Part shown: one piece after another, positions 41,499 through 53,172 of the stretch
How the letters are laid out: each line of letters starts with the position of its first letter
How positions within the stretch are numbered: the stretch's first letter is position 1
Origin: Pegea sp. RAD2-039
Taxonomy: Eukaryota; Chordata; Thaliacea; Salpida; Salpidae
Direction of reading: 5' to 3'
Assembly: GCA_034620365.1 (NCBI GenBank)
Contig: JAQGEQ010000079.1
Span: forward strand, 668,623 to 732,622
Length of the DNA: 64,000 nt
The notes under the pieces: generated by a model
What the model was told of the DNA's origin: nothing
The model's database searches: none
What the model saw: the letters and a program-made list of their open reading frames with translations, nothing else
Position numbers and translations under genes: made by a program

Positions 41499-44270
41499 AT
41501 GTCGAAAATTGCAAAAATTTTAAAGAACGGAGGCGATGCTGCCCAAGAAATAAGAGATATCATAGACAGTTGGGATGGATTCACCTATATAAATATCGAG
41601 GAAAAATTTAAACAAGTGAAAGAACGGGTAGTCGTTCAAAAACTACTTAAACCTGGCGAATATGAAAAGTTAAGCAAGTTTGAAAGAAAACGAATAAGAA
41701 AAATGAATAGAGAATATACTATGTTGTGGGTGTTGGGTAAGTTAGTTTTGTTGTATTTTGTACGCTTGTTATTTAGTTTGTGTTTGTTGACAATAAAAGC
41801 AAGTATTTTTACTGTCACCATTTCATTAAAACTAGTTAAAATTGTTCTATTAAATTAAAAGTTGGATAACAAATTATTTTATTTATTATCTACTAAAAAT
41901 ATTAATTTTATTAAAATTAAATAATTTCACTATTTAATCAAATTTCACTTTTTAAATATTTCATAGTTGATGGCGTAAATGATAATTTTTTAAATCTTTT
42001 TGTTTAATGATAAATAATGAAATAAAACTATTAATGATAGAACTTCCTCTTCCAACTGAGAGGAGTATTAGAGCGCTACTTGGTTTGCCTCCAAAAAAAG
42101 GATTCCAAGTTAATTTCACTTCTGATGAAGAAAGTGATGAAGATTGGACTCCTCAGAAGATTAGTAAGAAGAGAAGTAAAGATGAAGTGAAATTAAGTAA
42201 AAGAAAATCTGAATTTAATAATTTTCTTATTTAATAAAATCACAATTTTTTTAATTATTTTAGCTTTGAGGGATTTTGCAAAACGAAGAAATTGGGTGGA
42301 AAAAGTAAACAATTATTTATTTGAAATAAAAATATTTGTAATTTAAAAAGTTTTTTATTAATTATTTAATTAATCAACTAATGATCAGTAATTAGTTATT
42401 TTAATAATATTGTTAAAAAATTTAACAGAAGTTGATGACTGGTCTGACTAAAAAAGAAAATGTTCCAGTTAAAAAATCTGGTTTGTTTTAACTTTTGTCT
42501 AAATTGATTTATTAAAAAGTGATTTTTAAGGTCCTAAAAAACAAGCAAACCCGAAAAAAGAGGATGTTGTAAGTAGAAATAAAAATAAATTTATGATTTT
42601 TGTGAAATTTATCAATTAAACTTTTCAATTTGAATTTTTACAGAAAGTTGAACCAAGATATCCCAAGCGAGAAGTGGTAAGAGTAAATTATGAGGATGAG
42701 GGTGCAGATGAAGATGATTATTTGTGTAAGTTTCATTTACTACATTAAAATAAAATTACTAATATTTCAAATAAATAATTTTCTATAAAATAAATTTGTT
42801 TTTTACAATTTAGTTTGTGATAAATGTAATAAGCTACATTTTGGTGATTGTCCTGTACATGGCAAAATGAGTCAAGTTCCAGATACCAAAATCAAAATGG
42901 TTAGTTTCAAATATTTGTTTTGAAATAATTTCAAATTTTATCGATTTATTCAATTTGGAAAATTAAAATTTATTTCTTTTTTAAAATTGAGAATTTGATG
43001 GGACGAGCAAAACTTACTTGCCCAAAAGGGCTCAGAGTTGCTAAATCTTCTATAAGATGTGGGGGTGAAGGAGTTTGGACAAATGTTACTATACCAGAAG
43101 GTATTGTATTTGGACCATATGAGGGTGAAAAGATTCATCGTCAGGATGTACAAAAATTGAAACATGTGTATGAAGGAGGATGTGCTTGGGAGGTATTTAT
43201 GAATGATTTTCAACATAAATTAGTTTGTAGAAATTTGAAACAATTTGGTTTTTTAGATTTACAAGAAAGGAAAGTTATCTCATTATATTGATGGGAAAGA
43301 TAGAAGATGCAGTAATTGGCTGAGTTATGTCAATTGTGCAAGGTGATTGGTTGTTATTTGTAAGTTTTGACAAAAGTTTGATTCTTAATTTGTTTTATAG
43401 ATTTGAACAAGAACAAAATCTTATTGCTTTCCAATACAAACAAGCAATTTATTATAAAACGTTTAAAAAGATAAAAAAGAATTCAGAATTGCTTGTTTGG
43501 TACGGGAAGCAATATGCTCAAGAGTTGGGCATCACAACTACTAATGAGACTCCTCAAATGAAGATCAAAGAGTTGAAAATGAACCCAGAATTACTATTAA
43601 GAAGTAAATTGAGATTTTTCAAGTATTTAAATAAAAGCAAATTTGTAAAAAAATAATTTATTTGCAGCTGATCTCTTCATATGCAAGTTATGTGAGGAAA
43701 TTTTTGGGAATAAAGAAGCTTATGAAAATCATATAAAAAGGAAACATCAGAGTGGGAAGAAAAAGCATTCTTGCAATCTATGTGATTATTCTGTTGATAT
43801 GAAAGTCATCTCAAAATACACCAGTTGACTCATAGTAAAAAGAAGGAATTTGTTTGTCGGCTGTGTGGAAAATGTTTCGGACAAAAAAGTCATCTCAACT
43901 CAACATACATCATAAATCAATTCATTTAAAGCAAACTCATCCATGTGAGATTTGCAACAAATCATTTAATCGGAAAGGTAATTTACAAACCCACATTCGT
44001 ACTGTCCACGAAAAGCAGAAAGCTTTCGTTTGTATCGAATGTGGAATGTCATTTGGGCAATCAGGTCATCTCACAACACACCAACGAATCCACACAGGCG
44101 AGAAGTTATATGATTGCAAGTTTTGCTCAAAATCTTTTACGCAATTATCTGGTTTGAAAAGTCACGAAATCATGATGCACACCAAAAATTTCCCACATAA
44201 CTGCAGCATTTGCAAAAAAGGGTTTATGTGTCCTTCTGCTCTAAAGAATCATATGAGAAGTCACAATTAA
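41499..44270 (+). CDS. PRDM9: PRDM9-type histone methyltransferase with zinc fingers; finger exon frame-shifted
   Basis: PRDM9 trimethylates H3K4/K36 and, in vertebrates that use it, places meiotic recombination hotspots. Exons in phase: 41499-41736, 42041-42163, 42264-42304, 42429-42480, 42531-42568, 42644-42725, 42814-42899, 42992-43192, 43257-43342, 43401-43603, 43668-44270. Domains: KRAB-like helix (FERKRIRKMNREYTMLWVLG); SSXRD with DEESDEDWTPQ; an acidic DEDDYLFCDKCNKLHFGDCP zinc knuckle; a SET domain with FGPYEG, YIDGKDRRCSNWLSYVNCAR, QNLIAFQYKQAIYYKT and ELLVWYG, keeping the Tyr residues used in catalysis. Then come about seven C2H2 fingers. The last four (CEIC, CIEC, CKFC, CSIC) are well formed with a TGEK linker. 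A 1-bp loss near 43,804 breaks finger 2 and a second shift near 43,885 breaks finger 3, so as written translation stops near 43,827. Assembly error, pseudogene or recent loss are all possible. Small exons 3-5 are the least certain. Confidence 0.85.
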
Positions 44271-45330
44271 TTTTATGAAACTTTCATTTGTTCAACTTTT
44301 TGTTTATTTGTTAAAATTGTTTAATTTGTTGTTTTAATAAAAGTTTCATTTACACGATTTGTTGTGATGTCAATTTGAATATTTGAAAAAGTTCAAAGAA
44401 TTGTATTTAAAAAAGATCTAAGCAAATAACAAATGATCAATAAACAAATAATTTCAAATAGTTACTTGCTAAAATGTTCAAACAAACTAATATGAGTTGA
44501 AATATAATTTATTTGAAGATTTGTGATGATTAAATATGAATATAGTAATAGTTAGTTGATAGAAATACTTAGTTTTGTAAACAATAGATAAATATTAGGC
44601 AATGACTTCTAACTTGATTAAAAATTTAAAATAATTTTTTTGTAATTTTAAGTTTCTTCATTTTTTAGATATTTTTGAAGTAAAAGTTTTGTGAAAATCA
44701 ACTATTTGTTTCTTGAAACTTTCGTCAGTAGGTAGAGAAGAAGCAATATTTCTTGAATTAATTAAAAACAATAAATTAAATATTTAAATGAAAAAAAAAA
44801 GAATACTTTATAGATAAGAATAATAATAATTAGTAATAATTACTTCGAATAATTCTACAAACTTTTACTTAATGCAAAATAATCGTAAATAAATACATAA
44901 AAAATTCAAACAATTTAAAATTTTAAGATATTTTATTTACTGGAAATGTTGAGTTAATTTATAATTCAATTTCTTTTGTTTGTAAATAATGTTTGTTTTC
45001 AGAATTTTATTTGAATTTCCGATTTTTGGATATTTTTTATTCAATGTTTAAAAAATTCTAACTAAATTATATGAAGATTATTTTAAATTAGTAATTATTA
45101 ATGATTTAACTAATATTATATTTTGAACTGTAAAATAATTTTTGAAATACGTTTATCATATTTTTAGATAAATTGAAGAATAATAAGCTTTTATAGATAA
45201 TCATAAGGTTTAAAAATACAATTTTAATGATGTTTTCAAAGAAATTTAAAAAGCATCGTTCAAACTTTGGTGTTATTTAAATAATTAGTTTCTAAGCTTT
45301 TACAAAATGTAGTTTTTAATGTTCTAATTC
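43525..45330. repeat. Older third member of the duplicated block
   Basis: From the end of PRDM9 exon 10 through the finger exon and on to about 45,330 the sequence resembles 33,860-36,530 and 57,690-60,350, but with more differences and deletions. For example, the stretch around 44,925-45,020 matches 36,140-36,250. The PRDM9 3' end was therefore duplicated first, and the two outer copies arose from a later duplication. 44,342-45,560 otherwise holds no gene. Confidence 0.7.
44336..44341 (+). terminator. Candidate polyadenylation signal of the PRDM9-type gene
   Basis: AATAAA, 66 bp after the finger exon stop and followed by a T-rich/GT-rich stretch. Positional support only. Confidence 0.5.
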
Positions 45331-45569
45331 AATGTCATAAATAAATACCTGAAAACTTCACGTCATTTCTTAATGATTAATAATTATATCCACTTATATA
45401 TTCTATTTGAATAAGTTTCAGGTTATAGGTTTTATTTGAATAAGTGTTCATAAGTTGTGATAAAGTTATTTCTAGGAAGTGAATTGTATATTATATATAT
45501 ATTATATATTGTGGTTGGTGACAGTAAAAATCTTATATAAAACTTTGGTGGATACACATAAAACTACCA

Positions 45570-46490
45570 AGACCTTACGATCAAATATAAAAAGAATCCT
45601 GATAAACCGACTTCATCCAAACAAAATTGCAATGGCAATTGCCAATCTTGCAATAAAATTTGCTCTGGTGAAGATCCGGCAATAGAATGTTTTAAATGTC
45701 TCTCCTGCTTTCAAATCACCTGTAGTGATGTGAGCAAGAAAATTTATGATATATTTGATAACAACCAGATGAAGTAAATGGGATTTAAATGGTTTTGCAT
45801 TACATGTATAACCATGTACACAACAGCTCCCTCATCCAATTGTAATCAAAACCAATTATCCGACATCAGCAAATCTGTATCTGCTGAATTAGCCAAATTC
45901 AAATCTGAAATTGGTGACGATGTTCCCAAGACCAACAAAAATATTTCTAGTTTGTCCTAAACAACGGACGAACCGAATGCCTCTACAAAGAAACCAGTCA
46001 CATGGGCCTCGGTGGTCGGTGATCCCGGCTCCGACAAAAATGCTAGTATGGTGCAGCTTCTTGCCAAGAAGGTTACTGACACACACACAAAACTCACTGT
46101 AGATCGTGAGGACAAAGAAAACAATGTCATCATCTTTAATGTCTCTGAGACTGATAAAGATGATGACAGATAGATTTTTAAACAAATGTGCTCTCAAGGC
46201 CTTGATTTTGTGGACATTCCAAAGGTATCAATGACTAGACTCGGAGCAAAAAGCTCAGATAATCAAAGACCGTTGAAAGTGACCTTTCAGGAAAATCGAA
46301 ATAAACGCAAGTTTCTTGCCAAGCTGTATAAGCTAAGGCTTGACAAAAAATTCGAGCGCATTAGAGTAGCACATGACATGTGTGAAGATGATCGCTCAGA
46401 AAATAAGCGTCTTCTAAAAGAGGCGTATAACCGAAATTTGAAGGAACAATCAACTGATTTCAAATACAAAGTTCGAGGTCCACCATGAGC
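45570..46490 (+). mobile_element. LINE ORF1 with PHD-like finger and RRM-like region, four in-frame stops
   Basis: One reading frame runs from about 45,580 to 46,485 and is interrupted only by nonsense codons (near 45,776, 45,958, 46,171 and 46,486). It contains CNGNCQSCNKICSG, CFKCLSCFQITC and FKWFCITC (a PHD-like zinc finger), then a coiled-coil-like stretch, NNVIIFNVSETDK and RLGAKSSDNQRPLKV (RRM-like region of LINE ORF1 proteins), and ends in YKVRGPP. This architecture is known from CR1/L2-like elements, where ORF1 is an RNA-binding chaperone. Confidence 0.75.
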
Positions 46491-46584
46491 CTTGAGAATT
46501 GTCAAGGTTTTTTCAAAAAACGGAAGTGGTAAATAACCACTGGACCCACATCTTCTTTTTTTCAAATTCTCTCCGCACACAATT

Positions 46585-47800
46585 GTGAATACCCAAGAAA
46601 TCAATTTATCGTCGCCCATCATCAAATCTCACAAGCGTCAAAAAGGCAATTCTTCTATCACATTGGGTATCTTCTTCAACGCACAATCGATTATTAACAA
46701 AATTTTTCAATTGAAAGCTCTTTTGCATTCCCAAAATTTTATATTTGTTTTTATTACTGAAACTTGGTTGAAACCTTTTTATCCTGATTCTTTTCTGGTA
46801 GACGGTAATCTTTTTTGTGTTTTACACTGTGACAGACTGTATGATAGAGGCGGCGGTGTTTGCGTAATTTACAAAACATCGCTTGCACCCATGATCTCTA
46901 GAATTCAGATCGATCCCATTAGTTGTCCAGGGTTTGAGATTATCGCTTTTGATTTTCATTACTTAAAGTCCAAACTTTCTCGTTTTATATGTAACTACCT
47001 ACCACCCTCTAAAACTAATGATGAGGTTACTGTTAAGTCCTTATTGAAGGCTCTGAAGAGTGTTGTGTGTCCTGAGTTATATATTTTGGGGATTTTAATT
47101 TTACTAAAATATATTGGAATAACACGAATTTAGCATTTAGTGGAAAATCCTTTCACTTGGATAGCGATAATACTAATTCAGCCTAAGTCATGCCTTTGTA
47201 AGCTTCCTAAATGCTAATAATCTATCTCAGATGATTACTTTTCCGACCCAAATTAGTGGTAATACTTTGGACTTTCTTATCACATCAAAACCTGAGAACA
47301 TTATCTACGTTGATCAAAAAGAATCTTTTGCTCTGACATGCGATCACAACATGATTGAATTCAAGCTCCAACAAACTTTTTTATGAACTTCAAGCAAAAG
47401 GAATTTTTACTGTGGAAATTATAATGGTATTAACAAGTTTCTATCAGATCTTGACTGGATTTCTGTTTTCAACTCTTCCGAAGACATCAATACTATTTAC
47501 TCAAGATTTACTAACATCGTTAAAGAGTCAGTCGAAAAATTAATACCTTTTTATTTCTAATTTCTATTTAGGAAGAGAAATTGTAGTTTTATCTTCACCC
47601 AGCAAGAAAACCTTATTTGGTTTCATAAATCGTAAGCTTAAGGCGAGATTTCAAAATCTCCTTTACTTGATAACAGCGACCAGCTTGTGATGGAACCAGA
47701 AAATAAAGCTGAGTTGCTAAACAATCAATTTAATAGCGTTTTTATAACCGATGATGGCAATACTCCTTCTCTCTCCTACTCCGACATTGTGCTAAAGATA
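46585..47800 (+). mobile_element. LINE ORF2 endonuclease domain, truncated before RT
   Basis: AP-like endonuclease motifs in order: NAQSI, FITETWL (catalytic Glu), DRLYDRGGGVCVIY, YLPPS, then after a frame break TLDFLITSKPEN and LTCDHNMIEF. A frame-shifted linker follows and ends with KAELLNNQFNSVFI (about 47,710-47,760), the segment before reverse transcriptase. RT itself is missing. Inactive. With the ORF1 at 45,570 it forms one element in plus orientation. Confidence 0.82.
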
Positions 47801-47869
47801 TCAAAATTTTATCTTGAAAATAAATTTATTCAAAAATAGTTTCATTTATGTAAAGTTATTTTTACTTTC

Positions 47870-48065
47870 TAGAATCAAAAATATCCAGAAAACCAGAATA
47901 TTTTCGCTTTGAAAATTTTATTGATGATAAAATATATCATTATCATATACACTTTCCTGAATCTTACAAATACTGGAAAGAAAATGTATTCAATTTTCAA
48001 TTTAGTTGGTGTTTTCAATACCTTAAGGAGCAAAATTATTGGTTAAAATCGTCATTAAAAAGTTA
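47870..48065 (+). pseudogene. Fragment of the small secreted protein family, opposite strand
   Basis: Plus-strand reading SRKPEYFRFENFIDDKIYHY, then FPESYKYWKENV, matches core exon 3 of genes D and E. No signal peptide exon or following exons were found nearby. It lies directly behind the LINE and may have been moved with or by it. Confidence 0.6.
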
Positions 48066-50284
48066 AAAAAAAAACCTTTTGGAACTAACATCTAAAATTC
48101 TTCTATACTCATAGTCTCATTTCAACTTATTATTTTCATTATTGATCTTCTATATCCTACATAAATAATATTTAATTACTTCATAACCAGAGCGTTTTGT
48201 TAGTCTACATTTTCATTATCTCTCGCAGTTTTCTTATTATATAGAAATTTGAGATCAGTCGTAAAATTAGTTTTTATATAATTAAAGTTTTTAGTTTGAT
48301 GCAACTTGCTTTCAATTTAAATATATTTTCTGCAAACTACGTTTGATATGATGTCTTGCTACTTCAATATATTAAGGATATGAAAGTTAAAAGTAAGATA
48401 ACTCTACATCAGTAAAATTAACTTCAAATAAGAAAGAGAAAAAAATTTTAACTAATTTTTATGACCCAAGATTTAAACAATTTGTTAGATAGGTCATTTT
48501 AATAGTTTAAGTTTTGAATTAATAATTATTATACAATGAAAAAAACTGAAATAAAAATTTTGAATGATTAAAATATTGAAAAATGTCTAAAAAAATTTAA
48601 AAAGAAAAATTATTTCACAAACTTATTAGATCTAATTGATTAGATGAAAACATCATCTAGTTATTTTGTCATCATCTATTTCACTTTTAAAACAAAATTT
48701 ATTAACTTTCCTAGAATAATTTAGAATCATAAATTGAGATTTATTTAATATAATGTTTTATTAGTAAACCAAATATTTACAAATAATTTTTTTGTTTTTT
48801 TCAACGTCTACATTTCTTATTATTAAAGAAAACATTATATTTTCAAAAATGCTCCTTGAATGTCTAAGAATTTAGCTTATTAGATGTTTATAAGTTTTAA
48901 GAATTGTCGTAATATTTATGGGTAAAATAAAACTTTATTGTAAGCATAAAATGAGATTATTATAAATACAACTGTCTGTTTATCAATCTACAAAGTTTTG
49001 TATTGCGTCTGTTCTGCAAATAATTTTGCAAAATTAACTGATTTAATTGTTAATTGCATCTATTTTAGTTGCTAAAAACTTTTATAGAACAGTAAACTCA
49101 GAAAATGTAAGTTTCTACAAACTTTCAGTTAAATAGATTTAGTAAAATAATTTTTGCTTAAAATTTCCAAACATTTTTCTACTTTTAGTTTCTTTCACTA
49201 AGTTCACGAAATTTACTTTACCATAAATATGAATAGTAGATTGAAGCGATTATTTTTAGATCTATTTAATTTATTTGTTGAGTAAAAAGTTATTTTAAGC
49301 TTCATTAAATAAAGATCAGATTTTTCATTTGCAGAACTGCTTGCATTTTCACAATGATGAAATTCAAAGACTCTACTAATGATTGTTTTAATTTTTTTTA
49401 TATCAAAATAATCAACATTGAATTGAAATTGGTCAGATAAAACTGTCCAATTACGTTTCATTACTCAAACTTCATTATTTTTGACCTTTGAGCTCATAGA
49501 TTATTACATAAATATAAAAAACATTTTAGAATCTCACAAATATTATAAAAACTCTTTAAGAATTATTTTTAAATCCTTAGAGTTGTAAAAGATTTTCATT
49601 TTTAAATCTTAAAAATGCACAAAACTGAAAAGTTTAAACGGTAATAGATGAGTTTCTACAGTTCTTAACAAAGCAAAGATATTTTGCTGTAAACCTTAGT
49701 TAAAGAAAAACTTTTGTTTCAAATGTTGGGTTCAAACTTTAAATTATTTTGTTAGCTTTAGATTCTAATTAAAATGTTATTCTTTATTTCTAAGAATAAA
49801 ATTATATTATTTAAAATTTTATTGATGTTTCTTAGTTGTTAATATTATCAAAATCTTTTAATTTTTAAGTTGGATTTTTAAAATCTTTGAAGCTATTATG
49901 AAGACATTCATTTTTAGTTGCATTTGAAATGGACTACTTTTTGTAAATAGTCCAAAATGAACAAAGAATATATCTATATTTTTTATATTTTTTCAAATAC
50001 CAATAAAAGTTTGATATTTAAACAATAAAATTATTTTCAAATATTTTAACTTTGGAGTTAAACATGTTATCAAAATGTTTGTTGGTGTTGTTTGTAAAAA
50101 GTAGTTTCGTTTATGATGCTATGATCATGATGAAGATTAAACATAAGGATTTGATCAATACTTTTTACTTCTAAAGATAACATAGAACATTTGTTTCTAT
50201 GTAACTTTTGATAAAGGGTATCATCACTAATTTTTGAACCTATTTTATCAGAATTTGTTTAGATGCACAACTTCTACCTTTAAA
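48066..50284. other. Intergenic, nothing recognised
   Basis: AT-rich. The minus-strand frame at 49,213-49,461 has no domain, signal peptide or splice support and I do not call it. Confidence 0.4.
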
Positions 50285-51118
50285 CTTGTTTATAATGTTT
50301 TATTTTTGTTTAATGATTTAGTTTTAAAAGAAATGGAAAAATTCATTATCAGATTATCAATATTTCAAGTTGATTAAAAAACTTTTGAAATAAAAAATCA
50401 TTAGAAGTTTTTGGATCGACCATTTCAAAGTTTTGTTTATTAAAGATTCTTCTCAAAAAAATAGAATTATTCTTTAAAATTTTAGTTTCAAACTTATTCG
50501 ATGGTGAAAATATGATCTTCATCCTAATTCAAGTTCCAATCTGCTCCTGATGATGAATCGAAAGATGTGTCAACCAGCAAAGAATCCAGAATAGCAACTT
50601 GAGAACAAAAATTTCAGTATAATAAACTGATTTATATAAAATAGCAAAATATGTATTTAAATGAATTTATGTTTAACAATTAAAATGTAATATTAATAAA
50701 GAAAGATTTCAAGTAGTATAAAATTATATTTTTTAGTTTAAAGAAAGCATTGAAATTATTTTATTTCATTCTTACAAGGCGTGGTTAATGTAGCTGTACA
50801 AGCTAAACTATTTCCTGATTTCTTCATTCTAAAAGGAACAGTAGAAACTTTTATCGAGTGTTTCTTACTTTGGTCAAGCTTCTTGCAGCTATCAATAACA
50901 AACTTTGCCTGAAAAGTAATGTTTTATGTAAACTAATCATCATCTACCAAAATCGTTCACTTACATCATGTTTCCAATATTTGTAAGACTCTGGAAAGTT
51001 TATCTTGTAATAATCTCCTGTTCCATCAACAAAATATTCAAAACGAAAATATTTCGGTTTTCTACTTTCGCTAGATTCTAAAAGTTTAGTTTAAAAATGG
51101 TTGTAATTTATTAAATTC
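50285..51118. repeat. Segmental duplication, copy 2, first block
   Basis: Highly similar to 31,880-32,715; includes exons 3-5 of gene E. The gene here is intact, so this is the more complete copy. Confidence 0.85.
50436..50441 (-). terminator. Candidate polyadenylation signal of gene E
   Basis: TTTATT on the plus strand (AATAAA on the minus strand), 83 bp past the stop of gene E. Positional support only. Confidence 0.4.
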
Positions 51119-51736
51119 AGGCTTTTAAGCATATTTTTAACTTATTTCTAAACTCAAAATTAAAAATGGGTTCACAAACTTCGAAGAGTAAAACTTGTGA
51201 CTACTCTTTTCTTGTAATCACGATCCACATCAATAGAACATTTCTTTATTTTGCGGGGAAACTTTAACGGCTTTGTCGGAGTATCGACTATGTCATCTAA
51301 ACCTACAAAATGTTTAAAAAATATTTTGAAAACTTTTTATCTTAAATGAGAGAAATGTAAAGTGCTTAGATATTTTTTAATGGTTTCTAATAAACTATTT
51401 CAAACACTCAATTTTCTCGAAAGTGAAAAGATAAAATACAATGATTCGATTGCCAATATACTCAAAAATAGCTTATAACTAATAAAAGCAATTTAAATTA
51501 ATTCGAAAAAAAAGTTGTTGCGTTAGCACTCTAAGTTTATTTTATCTCTTGCTACTTCTATACTAAGTTTCGTATTGAAACAACTTTGAAAACTTACGTG
51601 ATGCATAGCAGGTGGTAGAGCTTTTTATTGGTTCGCATAATGAGCATCTAAAGATCTTCAATGGCGTTTTACGACCTGAACAATTAACTAATGCAAATGC
51701 TAACAAAATTATCCAGCTTAATCTGAATTTTATCAT
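50524..51736 (-). CDS. Small secreted cysteine-containing protein, gene E (family not recognised)
   Basis: Five exons in phase give 193 residues: 51736-51598, 51302-51180, 51077-50965, 50908-50776, 50597-50524. An N-terminal hydrophobic segment (SWIILLAFALVNCSG) is a signal peptide. It is followed by KIFRCSLCE..CY (shared with gene D), a basic second exon, the core SRKPKYFRFEYFVDGTGDYY with INFPESYKYWKHD, an exon starting AKFVIDSCKKLDQSKK, and a short acidic last exon. Exon count, phases and the exon 1 and exon 3 lengths (139 and 113 bp) equal those of gene D. I know no family with this pattern. Export from the cell is the only safe functional statement. Confidence 0.72.
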
Positions 51737-53172
51737 CTTCTTTTCGAAAATAACCTAACCAACAGAAGCAATAATTTCTTTATTTGATTAAGTAATGAAA
51801 AAGACTCAAGCTGGAAAGTAAAAGCAAAATAAAAGTACTAAAAAGCTTAATAAATTTACTTTAAAGGTAGCTAGAAGCATGCAGAGCTGTTATATTGCCA
51901 TTGAGTAACTAAGCTGAAGCCCGTAAAGTTTTAATATATTGAGGCAAAAAAACTAATTTTAGAATTTGTAACTTGAGCTGATTAACTGAAACTAAAAAAA
52001 GATACTTTCCAAACTTTGGAAATAAATGAGCCAATTAAAGCATTCATTCCAAACCAAAAATTTAAGTCTATGCAAAATTTGAAATACTTATATAAAACTT
52101 AAAGTAGTTCTAGAAGCAAAACTAAAAAAAATTGACAAGAATCTAAGATTACATAATCAAGTAATATTTTTGAAATTTTTAAACCACTTTTTGTGAACTT
52201 ATAGAAATTTAAGTTTTAGCTTTAACAAAAATTGGTGTTAATGTTTTTTTGATAGAGTATATATGCCAAAGACAAAAAGAGTACTTTACTGTTTGCTTCT
52301 TTCATTGATATACATTAAAACATACAGCTTGCATCTTTGTTTTTTGAAGAATTGAAAAAACTATAAACTTAATTTAATAAACTTAGATTAAATCATGAGT
52401 TTAGCTAAAGATTTTGTACGGTTGCTAAGGATCTATATTTACTTCTCCATGTTTAGTTTTTGGAGCTTTTTGCAAATTAAGTTTAGTACAATGCAAAACC
52501 TTTTAAGACAATGATTCACAATTTGTCAAACCTTACGTCATTTTCAAAGAAATGTGTGGAAAGATTTTGCTTCTAGACTTTTGTAATAGGGAGTTTTAAA
52601 AGTTTTCATAAAAGTCACTAGTTTTTAAAAGGCCAACTAGACAAAATCTTAAACTTATAATTTGCTTTGTGGTCTTTACAGAAAAGGTTATGCAGATGTT
52701 AAATTAGTTTTAGTAATACAAAACAATAATTTCATGACAATACTATAAAAGAGTCGCTTTCTAATTAATGTTAGTTCTACCTTTTAATAATTACCATCTC
52801 TTATTGTGATTGCTAAACTTATTTCATATCAGGAGCTTTCAAATAACTTGCAGATAGTTAAAAATGTTAAAATCGAATGAAACTACAAAACTAGCATTTT
52901 AATTAGTTTGTTCAGTAGTTGCAAAACTATTTTTTAACCTTACTGCCTTAACAAATTTTAAATTTCTATAACTCAATCTATTTAAACTTATTTTTCTGCA
53001 ATGTATTTTTGTTAATCTTATATTTTATTAATAATTATCATCATTAATTCTTTCAATTACATAAATGTTTATATAGAAAGCTTGTTAATATTCAAGCATT
53101 AAGAAATCATTTTTAGCATAACAATTTAATTCTTGAAATTGTTTAATAGCTTTTATAGTAAGAGTGCTGCAC
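51737..53172. other. Intergenic between secreted genes E and D
   Basis: AT-rich. Contains the presumed promoter of gene E. No gene or repeat seen. Confidence 0.4.

Noticed and set aside
45479-45520. TATA-rich alternating repeat as an origin or cruciform element
   Set aside because: Short (AT)n tracts are expected in DNA of this composition.
49213-49461. Minus-strand frame of 82 codons
   Set aside because: AT-rich composition and no domain, signal peptide, splice site or second copy.
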